DNA of 64,000 nt. Origin: Epiperipatus broadwayi. Lineage: Eukaryota > Onychophora > Udeonychophora > Euonychophora > Peripatidae. The DNA lies in NCBI GenBank assembly GCA_028023455.1, contig JAQFVV010000012.1, positions 5,058,499-5,122,498 of the forward strand, given 5' to 3'. The notes below the pieces were generated by a model. It searched no databases and was not told where the DNA came from. It saw only the letters and a list, made by a program, of their open reading frames with translations. The translations under genes and the position numbers were made by a program. Below, piece after piece: positions 25,110-36,689 of this stretch; the first letter of the stretch is position 1, and each line of letters opens with the position of its first letter.

Positions 25110-27290
25110 ATATATATATATACATTATAATGGTCAGGATGATAACGGAGTCTTCCATATCTGCCATACAGGGTGCCACCAGGCTATTTGAACTTGTGAA
25201 AATTTATATAGTAGGCAGATATATACTGTTAAGATCTGATTTTTACATATATATTTTATTCTGACCGTCAGCCAATGCCACTAGCTCATGGAGATGCAGA
25301 AACTTAATATAACTTCTGAAAATATATTTTAATAAAGAGATTTCCATAAAATAAATAAATAAGCTACTGCTAGAATTAACACACACAAAAACATTTATTG
25401 ATGCATATATAAATATTTAAAAATTGAGGAATAAAATTTATCTTGTTTATATTTTAATATTAATTTTTAAATTTAAATTATTATTTTAAACAATTTACAC
25501 AGATGGACATTTTATAAAAGTTTGTTTTATAATGTTTGAGTATAGATAGGCTACATACTCAGTTAAAAACTTTTCAAAACAATCGTTCAATCTCAGACTA
25601 AAAGTTTGTAACCAGACCAACGCTTGCTTCCTGCTATACGAATGCACCAAGGCAATATGAAGGTGCTAGCATAAAACCATGCAGTCAGGAATGTGCATCT
25701 GCTGCATGATATTATTTGAAGAACATGATCTTTGTCCAGTAGAGGAATGTGCACCTGTCTGGCAAAGGAATCATGTATATAAAATAATTTAAAAGAGAAG
25801 TGCTATGTATGGGGAAGAGCAGTCTTACTGCCAACTTATTGTCCCTATTCATAAAGCTAGAAGGGGTCAATGGTATAAGAAATACATCTGTGTCCATTGC
25901 AACACAATGACTACATCTGTGGGTCATGCATTTAATTGGGCTTTGCCCTCTAGGCTAAACACACTTCACATTACATTGATATAAACACCCGTATATCCCT
26001 CCACTAGCATCGACCTAACTATGAGACAAATAGCCTGAAATTAAAACCCATTCAAAATAAACATAAACAATTAAAATATAAAGTTATCGATGGAATTGTA
26101 GAGGAAATTTACAATAAACCCAATAGCATTCATCATAAGATGGTGCATTGACATCAATAACTTAAAAGATATACGAATAAATACATTTGAACACTCAGCA
26201 TAAGGTGTCATATTTACTGATATCTATATATTTTAATAAAAAAAAACTAACTAAGCATTAATGAATCTATGCAGCTATCTACACCCAACTTAAATTTATT
26301 ACATTTAAATAATTTAGTCAATAAATATTAATAATAATAAAAAAATGGAAATGATTATATTAGCAAACTCAAATATATAAAATTAAACATTAATAATTGA
26401 TTTTGAGATCTTAAAAGTCAGATAAAAGTTCATTTTAAAAATTAGGTTTAGTTGATTATTAAATGCTTGTCAAATCTTGATGAAAGTTCTTAATTACTTT
26501 TTTTTAAATTTTACAGTTCATATCTTACAGTAGAAGAGCTTCCGGTTCCTGCTGTCAATTCCCATGGAGTCTTTATTAGTCATACTTTCATGGGAAATCG
26601 GTCTGTTGTTCTGGAGATGGCCTTAGCTGGTTCAATCCTGGTACTATTTTATTGAAGGACCCATATGATTTGGGTCTACAATAGTGCCATTCATAAATTA
26701 ACAATCACTTCATTTGAAATAAAAGAGAGAGAGAGAAAGTGAAAAGTGCATCTTTTTACCCTTTTCAAAAAATCAAGCTAGAACTGTTTTTTAATTTGAA
26801 TTGTTTTCTTTTTATAGTAATCCTCCAGATTCACTGAACATAGTTTCCTGTTTCAATCATTTTCATTAAGGTCCGAGCATTGGTTACTGCTTGTATTGGA
26901 CATTCTAATTTTTTTTATTCTCTTATCTGACTTTTTAATTATATAAAAGCCCCAATGGCTAGTTTGCTTTTCTTTTAATTAATAACACAATCATTTCCAT
27001 TTACTGAGATTACATAGGAATCTTAAAATAGAAATTGACATTTATTTCTATTTTCATTTGTTACTTTTTAACAAAAATATTTTCTCTTCAGATCTTTACT
27101 TTTTTTTTTCTAAAAAAGTACGTTCAAATACCTTTTTTTTTTATTTAAAAAAAATACTTTTAAACTTTTCCTTCCATCTGTGCGATATATTATATACGTT
27201 AAACAACTCTTTTTAATTTTAGCTTTTAGTTTTTTAATAAATTTATTTTTATTTACAAACTTTTTATTTTAATTTTAAATTAATGTAATG
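25110..27290. other. Mostly non-coding; one weak exon candidate
   Basis: The part at 25600-26040 is less AT-rich but shows no coding motif. The weak exon candidate at 26517-26640 is listed separately. Confidence 0.45.
26517..26640 (+). CDS. Possible internal exon or mobile-element fragment, unrecognised
   Basis: After a T-rich tract and TTTTACAG the sequence is open for 41 codons in one frame (SYLTVEELPVPAVNSHGV, then SHTFMGNRSVVLEMALAG). It ends at CTG followed by GTACTA, which could serve as a weak splice donor, and the frame stops soon after at TGA. Base composition is more balanced than the flanks. I do not recognise the protein. It could equally be a piece of a mobile element. The support is one open frame plus two splice-like sites. 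Confidence 0.25.
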
Positions 27291-27291
27291 C

Positions 27292-27532
27292 ATATTATAT
27301 ACCATTACAATATATATATATATAAAAACAAAAAAATAAAGACTTATAAATCCAATAAATAATATAATATTTCAACCAGAGGACTGATGAAAACCAGCCC
27401 TCTGGTTGAAATATTATATTATTTATTGGATTTATAAGTCTTTATTTTTTTGTTTTTATATGTATTTCCTTTGGTTAGTTTGTTATATATTAATATTTTG
27501 ATATTATATACCATTACAATATATATATATAT
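27292..27532. mobile_element. Hairpin (snapback) insertion with 32-bp flanking repeat and partial hammerhead core
   Basis: Exact 32-bp repeats that begin ATATTATATACCATTACAA sit at 27292-27323 and 27501-27532. The 177 bp between them begin with a near-perfect inverted repeat (arms about 27324-27382 and 27399-27457). The right side then continues another 43 bp, so the left arm is a shortened inverted copy of the right one. At the turn, on the plus strand, CTGATGA (27384-27390) is followed by AACCAG and CTGGTT, which pair, and then GAAA (27408-27411), as in hammerhead cores. There is one extra A before stem II and I cannot form a stem I, so it is not a complete ribozyme as it stands. Confidence 0.75.
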
Positions 27533-28246
27533 CAATGTGTGTGTAATAAATTAACTATTGTGTCTAAAATATATTTATAGTCAAACAAATTTTATATTTT
27601 CAGTGCTGTCTTTGGTTGCATTTTATCATATCATAAATATATAATTTACAATTGCAAAATATAGATATATTATACTATCAATTATGGTATGAAAATTCAT
27701 GCTTCTAGTCTTTTCCTCATTTCTTGATTCACTTGTGTAGTGAGAGAGGATAACCTGAAATTTTTACTTTGTCAGATAAATTGATTTCAATCACTTAACT
27801 CATATAAACACTAATCTTACACTATTAATGAGCCTTCTTAATAATTATACAAAGTATAATATAAACCTATTACTTACAAATGTTAAACCAATGATTGATT
27901 ATATTCTAAAACATGAACTAATGCCAATAAAATCACTAAGTATTAAATTTTTTAATATAATGCATATAATATCTTAATAAAAATTAATAATAATTAATAA
28001 TCCCCTATAATATTAACCAATCATGCAATAAAATTTAATAAGTCAGCCAAAATACATCCTATTATATTCATAGAGCATCACAGTGAAAACATTACTGGCT
28101 CTCTTCCAAAGACTCCTGATGTTCCATTTCCGAGTCAAAACATTGTGACATAAATTAAATATTGCCTACCAATATTTTAAGTTGCAAGAATGTCTGGATC
28201 ATGGGATATGACAAAAATTATGACAGTTTGTTTTGTAGCTTAACCC

Positions 28247-28453
28247 ATGATGGAACAACACATTATCATTACATTTTGTTTTAAATTGGGCAAAACTGCT
28301 ACTGAAATATTTGAAATGATTGAAACTGTCTATGAAAGTAAACCCATGAATTGCAAAAGAAATTTCAACCTGTTTATGAATTTTGTAATATCAGAGAAAC
28401 TATTAAAGATGATTTGTAAAAATACCAAACATACTCTGCATTTTATGTCTTAA
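28247..28453 (+). pseudogene. Mariner-type transposase N-terminal helix-turn-helix fragment
   Basis: The frame begins MMEQHIIITFCFKLGKTATE and continues IFEMIETVYESKPMN. The pattern FCFKLGKTATET plus 'VYG' is characteristic of the N-terminal HTH of mariner-family transposases and their domesticated relatives, which binds the terminal repeats. After about residue 40 the similarity to the expected 'VFEWFKRF.EG' helix is only faint, and no D,D34D catalytic part follows. It is a short decayed piece. No terminal repeats were found. Confidence 0.55.
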
Positions 28454-28744
28454 ATAATGATCTATGCATGCTAACATCTTAAAGCATATAACATGTATTT
28501 TTGATTTAGAGATGGGACTGCAGACAACTTCAAAAGAGAAACAGTCAACTTTTTATAGTGACACACTGTATATTAAAATAACTGACAGTGTATAATTAAA
28601 TAAAAATTTATATAAAAAAGTAGATTTTTGTACAATTTTTAGAATTTTTTTATTATTGTTAATCCATTATGAACAGAGCTAAAGTTAATTAAATATCAGG
28701 TTTTGTTATATCTCATATTTTAAGCTTTTGTAATAATTGTTATA

Positions 28745-28853
28745 AAAAATATTGTCAAGTGTTGGTGGCCTAGTAGTTAGCATATCTGCCTTCCAAGCAG
28801 TTGGCCTGGGTTCGTTTCCCAGTCAACGCATTTGACACATGGAAAAATATTGT
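28745..28853 (+). repeat. tRNA-Gly(TCC)-derived SINE with 11-bp TSD
   Basis: The body at 28759-28830 follows the tRNA-Gly(TCC) pattern. It has a 72-nt length, box A TGGCCTAGTAG (28766-28776), an anticodon arm CTGCCTTCCAAGCAG and box B GGTTCGTTTCC (28809-28819). The tail TTTGACACATGG is shared with the copies at 54596 and 59921. The flanking repeat AAAAATATTGT is exact at 28745-28755 and 28843-28853. Acceptor-stem mismatches, a non-tRNA tail and the TSD all argue for a SINE and against a working tRNA. Confidence 0.85.
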
Positions 28854-29479
28854 TTACATCATATTTTTTAATATCAAAAATTTTTAAATTCTATATAAAA
28901 TAAAAGATTTTATCAAATACAAGAATGTATTTAATTTTTTTTATATCTTGCCAGCAGTAAACTAATTTTGGAGAGAAAAGCTGCAAACCTATGAAGATAA
29001 AACATTTCCCCTTTTTTAATGAAAGTTATTATAATATCTAAATTCTATTATAAATAAAAAATTTAAAGTAAGTCTGACATTTGATGAAATTAATGTACTA
29101 TTCCTGATTACTTTACATATTATGACCATTCTATATTGGAATAAACAACATTTTAAAACATATAACACATTTAATTAATAAATATAAAGTCTACATATAT
29201 ATTTTTTAGTTTAATTAATTTAGAGAACATCATATAAAAACATTTAATACTATTAAAACTGTATGCGCTATTATAAAAATATTATGCATCATTTGATATG
29301 TTCTGCTTTTAGAAATATTTTCCAACAAAGAATTGAAGCCGTTAGCCATAAACATATTTTGAGGAATTTTTTAAAATGCTTTTACTTAAGACTTCTGTTT
29401 ATCTGATTAAATCTTATTAATAATTATTAACTTACTTTTATCAAATGGATTTTTTTAAACTTGTGCAGTATTTTAGGAT

Positions 29480-30190
29480 TATTCATCCTAACAGTGTCAG
29501 TGGATCATATTTCAAACTGCATTCAAATTGGTTCAGTAAATTTCGAGTCATGTGCTATATAATAGATGATATCTTTTAAGCAAATGTGTTAAAGTAATTT
29601 CAGAAATAAATTTTATTGGCATTTATTTTAGTAAAATAAAAGGGAAATAGAAGTGAAGGTTGAAATTTTAATTTCTCCTTGGGTTATTTATGTAAAACTT
29701 GTTTTTTTAAACAGCTGCCTTAATAAAAGCAAATCTTGTAACCGATTTTTAAGCTATTTCTACAGAATGGTCATTTTTTAGATTAACATTTTTTTACACT
29801 TGTTTAGAAATGCTTACTGATTATATGAAAAAATAAATTTAAAAAAAGATTTGGAAAATTGAAGTGATGCAATCTAACAATGTAGAAATTCAGGGTTGTC
29901 CGGTCTAACAGTGCTGGCAGGCAGCATTTCAAAATGCGTTAAAATGTATTTGGTAAGTTTTGAGTGATACACAATAGATGGTGCTACATATTTTAAAATT
30001 TACTTTTATTTAATTTGATGATTAATGTGCTAAAATGTGTTTAGTGTTAATTCAAATAGAAAGAAAAAATGAATGATGAAAACGATAATAATAATTTATC
30101 TAAAATGTGCTTTTTTGAATTGCTGCCTTTATAAACGCAGTAATCTTGGTACTGATTTTTACCACAAATGAACTTAATTTCAAATATTAT
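29480..30190. repeat. Two diverged direct copies of an unknown repeat
   Basis: Segments at about 29480-29770 and 29890-30190 align in order. The first has AACAGCTGCCTTAATAAAAG then AACCGATTTTTA; the second has AATTGCTGCCTTTATAAACG then TACTGATTTTTA. They also share CAGTGTCAGTGG against CAGTGCTGGCAGG near their starts. The copies are old and non-coding. The family is not recognised. Confidence 0.5.
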
Positions 30191-30816
30191 TCGAAAAATT
30201 GAAGTAATACAAGCACAGATTCAAATACTAAAAAAATAAAAAATAATATATATAAAAATATTTTCTAAAAAAAAATATTTTTATTTAATTTGATAAGGTA
30301 TATACTAAAAAACGCACAATTTTTTTTTTCTTTAATCATAAATTTGGTTGTTATAAATAAAAACATGGACCATCAATAAATAAATTAATTCAGTCATTAT
30401 TTTTTGATGATTGAATTAATTAATTTATGAATGCAATGATGCCTTTAAGGTTACATATAGCATTCAAAATTGTGATTCAAGATAATTTTTATTGTTTTTT
30501 ACTGCATTGTTCATCAAATTTTAAAAAAAGTGCTTTAGACATATTGTTTTTAGAGTTAATAATTTTTACATTATCTAAATAGTCAGATCTTATTTTAACT
30601 ATCATCATCTAAATTATAGTTACATTATCTATTGATATTTTATCAATTTTTACCATAAATTATTTTCTATTATTTTAAGTTACAGTTTTATTAAATAAAT
30701 TTGAAATAATAAAATATTGAGCTTACTTATTTTAATTAATTAATGTAATAATATACTTTCATTACTAAAATTGAAATAAGCAAGTTGTTTAAACTTTGTG
30801 GTTAAATACTACTATA

Positions 30817-31349
30817 TAAATATCATATATGCTAATGATGCATAAGCACACAAAGCTGAATTTTTAAAATCCTTTATATATTAAAATAATACAAAAAATA
30901 TGCATAAGTGTGGCTGAGCAGTTTTAAGAGACACAGCCCTCATAGGCATAGCCATATTGTAACTGACAACCTAGTTAATTGCAATGCAAATTTATGCAAA
31001 TGACTTTATGTATTCCATTTCTTGGATATATTGTAGCACATGTCTTTTCTGTTGATATGATTGTCCCTAGCAATAAAGCAAGCCTCTTTCACTTTTCTTT
31101 TTAAGTCATGTCATTTTCTATAAACAACCACAGGGTCCTTTGGTTTGCAATTGTGACCTGCTGTGCTGTGATATTGCATTGCAATTAACTAGGTCCGTCA
31201 GTGACAATATGAATATGACTATGAGGGCTATGTCCTTTGAAAGCATTCAGCCACACTTATACATATTTATTTTGTATTATTTTGTATATAAAGAATTTAA
31301 AAAAATTCAGCTTTGTGTGTATATGCATCATTAGTGCATATGATATTTA
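30817..31349. repeat. Fold-back element, arms about 170 bp
   Basis: The left arm (30817-30985) and right arm (about 31165-31349) are inverted copies. They share CACAAAGCTGAATTTTT, TAAGTGTGGCTGA, AGCCCTCATAG and CCTAGTTAATTGCAATGCAA. The spacer is about 180 bp with no coding motif. It resembles a MITE or fold-back DNA element, but no TSD is evident. Confidence 0.72.
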
Positions 31350-31494
31350 CATTTATAAAATTGATTTTTTATATATTAGAGCTGGTAAATCTTTTAATGT
31401 GAAGATTCCATGCTATTTATCAATTTTCAACCACTCTGTTCAATTTGCATAACTGCACATCTGTATACAAAAACAACTGATTAGTATATAGGTG

Positions 31495-31909
31495 AAATAC
31501 AGCAGGGGTCCCCAACCTTTTTGCACTTAAGAGCACATTCTATAATACCGGCCAGGTGGTGGGCACTGTTTATTTTTTCAATGTTAGGGGCGGGCACCAT
31601 TTATTTTTTCAATGTTAATTTATAGTTGGATATTGTTAATAATACACATAATGTATAAAAAAATATTGATTTCAAAAATACAATTTTAACATATAATTAA
31701 CATTTATATTTTTATGCTGTAAAAGTGTAGTATGCCCTACAATTTGATTACAATATAATACAATAATTTATAAGAAATTTTAAAAATTAAATTTATTTGT
31801 ATCAGATAAATAATTTTTTATTGTGTTTGGATAGTGGTGGGCATACGTAAAATGGTCTGCGGGTGCCATGATGCTTGCAGGCATAGGGTTGGGGACCCCT
31901 GAAATACAG
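31495..31909. mobile_element. Non-autonomous hAT transposon (MITE) with perfect 8-bp TSD
   Basis: The element spans 31503-31901 (399 bp). It starts CAGGGGTCCCCAACC and ends with the exact reverse complement, GGTTGGGGACCCCTG. The target duplication AAATACAG is exact at 31495-31502 and 31902-31909. An 8-bp TSD and a CAGGGGTCCCCAACC-type terminus are typical of hAT (Charlie-like) elements. The interior is AT-rich and encodes no transposase, so it must have been mobilised in trans. The inner ends (GGTGGTGGGCACTG and TAGTGGTGGGCATACG) are also partly related. Confidence 0.93.
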
Positions 31910-31914
31910 CCTAC

Positions 31915-32920
31915 CTCTTGAATGTTCACATCTGACTTTCCTGTCAGGACATTTTTTATTTTCCTACTGTCAGAGCATGCCCCATATAATAGTCTTTTCA
32001 TACTAATTTTCTTATTCAGATTCAGAAGGAACTCAACATTCAATTTTCTCTTTGTTCAGGTAATCACTTCCATCTTTCTGCAACCTCATATCTCAAATAC
32101 CTCTAATGATCTGATGACAATGCATAAAGCTATCCATGTTTTAGCACTATACAAAACCACTGAAACAAATGTTTGGTGTTTATTACTTCTTTACACAACT
32201 CTACATTTAAAAATTGTCATCTGTTGATATCACTTTTAATCAAAGGTGTATTTTGCCATTTCAATCCATCAAATGCATTCACAATAAATATTTTCTTTGA
32301 TCAACTGACCAAAGAAAAGTATTTCAATCCCTCAAATGTATTCACAATAAATATTTTTTTTGATCAACTGATGAAAATAATGTATTAGAATTGATCCAAC
32401 TCTTCGCTATTTAATTTCCCCAACTTAATAAAAACTATATTCCAATTTTGTGATATTACAACTATATGCATACTAACTTGAGTAGCAAATTTATCTCATC
32501 ATTTTCCTCTAGACTATCAATTATAATCTGATTATCCTAAAATGCAAGTGACTGATATGACTCAACTATCCATATTCAAATCCAGACTTGTTTTTTTTTC
32601 TTATGTTAAACAAGCAGAAGATAACAGATATCTCTGACTCATTACTCTTGATAAGTATTTTTTGCTTAAAATAAGAGAAAACTTTATGATACCCTTATCA
32701 AAGTATGAATAAAGCTGATATTCATTTAAAAATAGGAAATGTAAAATATAATACTTCTAAATTAATTGATTTCATAAAATCTCAACATCACTATAAAAAA
32801 AACAGGGAAAGAAACTCAAGATGTATCAGATTCTTTATCTATTATATTCATGCCATAATATTCAAATCCATATAAAGCTTCAAACTTTTTTTGAGTAGCT
32901 ATGGATTTTCCAAGACAATT
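31915..32920 (-). pseudogene. Decayed LINE reverse-transcriptase C-terminal fragment
   Basis: On the minus strand near 32080-32190 the translation reads VLYSAKTWIAL, then a few residues, then RSLEVFE. This matches the conserved 'LYGCETW...LEVFEMR' block after the RT domain of RTE-like LINEs. The rest is broken by stops and frameshifts, so the limits are estimates. A 52-bp direct repeat inside it (32258-32309 and 32321-32372) is probably a later duplication. The frames at 31922-32388 on the plus strand are antisense to it. Confidence 0.5.
32258..32372. repeat. Tandem duplication, about 52 bp, period 63
   Basis: Two near-identical copies share TTCAATCC, TCAAATG and TTCACAATAAATATTTT followed by TTTGATCAACTGA, with a few substitutions between them. 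Confidence 0.8.
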
Positions 32921-32929
32921 TGTTATTTT

Positions 32930-34900
32930 TCAATATGAAACTTGTAGATAATTTTATCTAACCATTCAATATTGTACTGGTCAAAAGACGCCAACCCAAT
33001 ATAACAAGACCCAACCCAAAGTCGGATTCAAACTCAGTCGGACCAAACTGAATTCGAACCCAACTCACGAGCTCACATCAAATCAATGGATGACATATAT
33101 CGATGGTACATGACTATGCGCCAAGGAACTAGCTCAATGGATGATGATGATTAATGAGACTCCTGATTTGACTCTAACAAAGTATAACAAAATAACTATT
33201 GATATTTCTAAGTCAACTCATATATATATATATATGTTCGGGTTGCCAATACAGACAGTGAGCATTAATATTAAAATAATTTGAATAAGAAAGAAAGTTA
33301 AAAAACCAAATGTGTTAATAAAATGTTTAATAATAATAATTTTGTTCAACTTTTAGATTGTGATTATATAGATTACCTCTAGTCTTTAAATGGAATTTAT
33401 AATTACAATAAGAATGGCAGTCCTTATTATATTAATAATCATCTAGCAAATATATAATAGGGTTAAATAAACGAACCACCATCATAAGAAAGGAAAGTTA
33501 ACAGATATTAAATTTAAAGACTAGAGATAGATAGAGAATTACTACATAATTTAAAATAGCATTAATAAAAAGACAATTTTACAGTAGATAGCTTCAAGAT
33601 GTTTTAACTTAAAGTTCAGAACTGGCCAGGTTCAAAAGGAAAGATATTACCATTTCTTCATGGTTGGCTTCTGAGTTTCCACAGGGCAGAGTCCAGTTGG
33701 ATGAAACGTATGCGCACATTTTGAAAATTATGTGAATAGCATTTTGATGGATTTCTCTAAGGTTTCGGCAGCTTACGATTGGTATATGAATTTTTATATT
33801 GCAGCCACATTGAAGATTTTCAGGGGACTTAAGGAACCGTAGTCAGACTCTTGAAGTTAAGCCCCACCATGGTAGAAACACTATTTTACTTCATAATTTA
33901 ACTGGGCAGCTTCTTCTCTAATGAAATATATATGGCTTCCCTTAATGAGGAATAATAGCTGCTTGGAAACTTTTCCTGGGCTCTTTATACTGTCCTCTGA
34001 TGCCTTCAGGTGAGCACTTCTTTCATTATCAATCTTACAAAAATTTACTAGTTGTTTTTACATACATTCCTTCAATAAGGCTTTCAAACTCATTAACTTG
34101 AAAAATGATTTTAATTGAAAAATGATTTTAATTAGTGACCGTCCTTACATTTTAAATACTTATCTTTTTTTTTAATTAATAAAAACTTTACCCATTGTTT
34201 TTGGAAAGGGACAATCTGAAAGCTTATCGAAAGAATGTAGCTTTTAATCACTAAAAATTTAAACAAACTATTTAAAGTAAAATAAAACATTCCCGAGACG
34301 CAATGAAACTTTAGAACGAATATGTACATTTAAATATTTATAAAGATATACACACAATCCACGCAGTTATAATATATATATAAATTCATGAATTTATTAA
34401 TAGAAATGATTAATTTAAACCTCAAACGAGTTAATTTTAACATACATTTATGTAATAGTTTTTCTTTAAGGAAACTAGCGTGGACTGAACGTATAAAGCC
34501 CCATTGCATCGGAAATTCAAGGTTAGTACAAGGGTTTGAAGTGGGCTTCAGGTGAGATATCATGAAGCTAGGATCGAACTTAGATCCGACTGCTTCAATA
34601 TTGATTGGAAATAGATTGGAAGAGGGTGGGTGTTAGTTCTGAATTTGTATCAATATAAAATAGTTTTTTGTATATTGAAAAGGAATATTATTCTAGATAA
34701 AACATAAACACCATTCATTTTATAAACAATATTTATCACTAGTGATAAAAAAAAACGTGTAGAGTTATCCAGGAAAATCATATTAATTTTATACTACATA
34801 AGATGTTTACCCTATTTTGAATTCTTTTTAAGAATATATATTTGCTGTTAATAACAGTCATATTCACTTTTATTTCAAATAAGTTGGAATTTGTAAGTTT
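32930..34900. other. Non-coding DNA
   Basis: Less AT-rich parts occur at 32990-33130, 33640-33880 and 34470-34600. I found no motif, splice pair or repeat boundary in them. Confidence 0.45.
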
Positions 34901-34913
34901 CAGGGGAAAAGAA

Positions 34914-35351
34914 TTTGAAAGCATGAAGCTTTAAATATCTTCACATTTAACTTACTGAGTCTAAATTACAAACATATAGAACAAAATCCTATGATTTACT
35001 ATGCAGTAGTTTTTAGATGTTATAAATTGCAGGTACTTATGTAAATAATATTTATTTTATAAAGCGCAGACAGTTAATTGAAATTAAATTGAAAGGTTGC
35101 AAACCTCTCACACTTATTATAATACTGGCTGTCAGATAAGTATTATAATAAGTATCAGAGGTTTGCAACCTTTCAATTTAATTTAAATTAACTGTCTGCA
35201 ATTTATAAAATAAATATTATTTACATAAGTTACTGCAATTTATAACATCTAAAAACTACTGCATAGTAAATCATAGGATTTTGTGCTGTATGTTTGTAAT
35301 TTAGACTCAGTAAGTTAAATGTGAAGATATTTAAAGCTTCATGCTTTCAAA
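34914..35351. repeat. 438-bp near-perfect palindrome
   Basis: The left arm (34914-35125) and right arm (35140-35351) match almost base for base. Examples are TTTGAAAGCATGAAGC with GCTTCATGCTTTCAAA at the outer ends and CTTATTATAATAC with GTATTATAATAAG at the centre. The centre has only about 14 unpaired bases, TGGCTGTCAGATAA. No hammerhead core, protein or TSD was found. It could be a fold-back transposon or a product of snapback replication. Confidence 0.88.
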
Positions 35352-35647
35352 CCTAAATGCTTTAGACTGGCTTAGATATAGGAAAAGGAATTGTAATTTT
35401 AAATTAATTTTGAATCACAGAAATGTGCATCCCTATATAACAATTTCAATAGAGATGATTATTTAAACATTTAAGTTTGATCTTTTTTATCTAATATACC
35501 TATGATAAGGAATTTTTGTAATTTTGATGTACCTAAAATCAATAATAATGTTAGATATGTTTAGTGATAAATGTATGGTTTTTATATAGCTTTACCAGCA
35601 AACTATTTATCAATAAATGGGCATCCATGATTCATTTCTGTAGAAAT

Positions 35648-35648
<1 letters not shown>

Positions 35649-35679
<31 letters not shown>

Positions 35680-35683
35680 TTGT

Positions 35684-35723
<40 letters not shown>

Positions 35724-35900
35724 TTCATTAATTATTAAAAAAATTGTAAGGAAAAAACCTCTTATTTTTTTAAAAAAAAAAAAAAAATGTTTTTATTCTA
35801 AATCCCTTACAAAAACAAAAAGCATTTTTTTTTTAAAAAATAATTTTTAAAAAAAAAAATCCACTTGAATAAAAAAAAACCAAAAAAAAAAAATGGCATG
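35649..35900. repeat. Homopolymer-rich tract (poly-T then poly-A runs)
   Basis: About 70 bases at 35649-35718 are T with one short TGTTGTG-type interruption, followed by many A- and T-runs to about 35960. The exact lengths are likely to be unreliable in any assembly. Confidence 0.85.
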
Positions 35901-36234
35901 GTAATGTGTTAAAAATATAGATTACTAAAACTATATTAGCTTGAAGTTAAAAAAAAAAAAAACAGTAAAGAGAGATTTAAAATATTGTTACATTTTTATT
36001 TACCATTGTCAAACTCACTCCACTCACAACTTTGATACCATCCATCTCAGATAAATACAATAATGATTATTGCTAATCATTTTCTAAACTAGAGATTATC
36101 TCTAGCACAGATATGAACTTTAAATCTCAGTTAAAGATTAATATATCTGATTTTTTTAATTTTAAACATACACACACATGGAGTTATTCACCTTTCTCTT
36201 TCCCATGTGTAATATCTTTATAGATATATTCTTC

Positions 36235-36330
36235 ATATAATAGAGATATATATATGAGAGATAGTGCCCTGGGCCAACTGATAAGTGCTAGTTCAACACA
36301 AAATACATATTGGAGGTCATTTGTCTTTTA
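36235..36330 (+). repeat. Degenerate fragment of the hammerhead-bearing repeat
   Basis: GAGAGATA, then CCAACTGATAAGTGCTAGTT, then TACATATTGG align with the hammerhead region at 943-1003. The core has lost key bases: CTGATGA is CTGATAA and GAA is AAA, both G-to-A. Stem I still pairs CCAA with TTGG. Only about 90 bp of the family is recognisable here. Confidence 0.6.
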
Positions 36331-36558
36331 TTGTATCTTTATTTATATGAATTTAAAAAGAATGGGGAAGTATGGAGGTTGTTTAATATATCTATAAAAA
36401 TTTAATATACTAATAATAATTTTTACTTGCTTCAAATTACTATTATTAAATTTAATATGTATTATTATTTTTATCTTAAATTCACTATTTATATCTTACG
36501 TTAATTTACTTAAAAGCTTAAATAATTATTTCAATTTTTTTTATTATTATTATTACAG

Positions 36559-36687
36559 ATGGAGGTGAAAGCAGTAGTGAAGAATATCAACCTGTACAAT
36601 CTGATTCGAGTCAAAGTAGTTCTCCATTAGGAAATCATATTCATAAAAGGAAACGTGGGCATAAAAGAAAAATTGCTCGGAGAGAAA
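36559..36687 (+). CDS. Probable internal exon of an unidentified host gene
   Basis: A T-rich tract ending TATTACAG precedes the exon, and GTAATT follows at 36688, giving a plausible acceptor and donor. The 129 nt are open in the frame that reads GGESSSEEYQPVQSDSS, QSSSPLGNHIHKR and KRGHKRKIARRE. The exon starts with two bases completing a codon and ends with one spare base. The peptide has a serine/glutamate-rich acidic half followed by a very basic KRKRGHKRK stretch, like a disordered nuclear-protein linker with a nuclear localisation signal. I cannot name the gene. No partner exon is visible, so the flanking introns would be many kilobases long and hold the surrounding elements. It lies outside any repeat recognised here. 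Confidence 0.6.
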
Positions 36688-36689
36688 GT

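Noticed and set aside
33830-33880. Resemblance to the internal region of 5S rRNA (GAAGTTAAGCCCCACC)
   Set aside because: Only about 15 bases resemble it and the rest of a 5S gene is missing.
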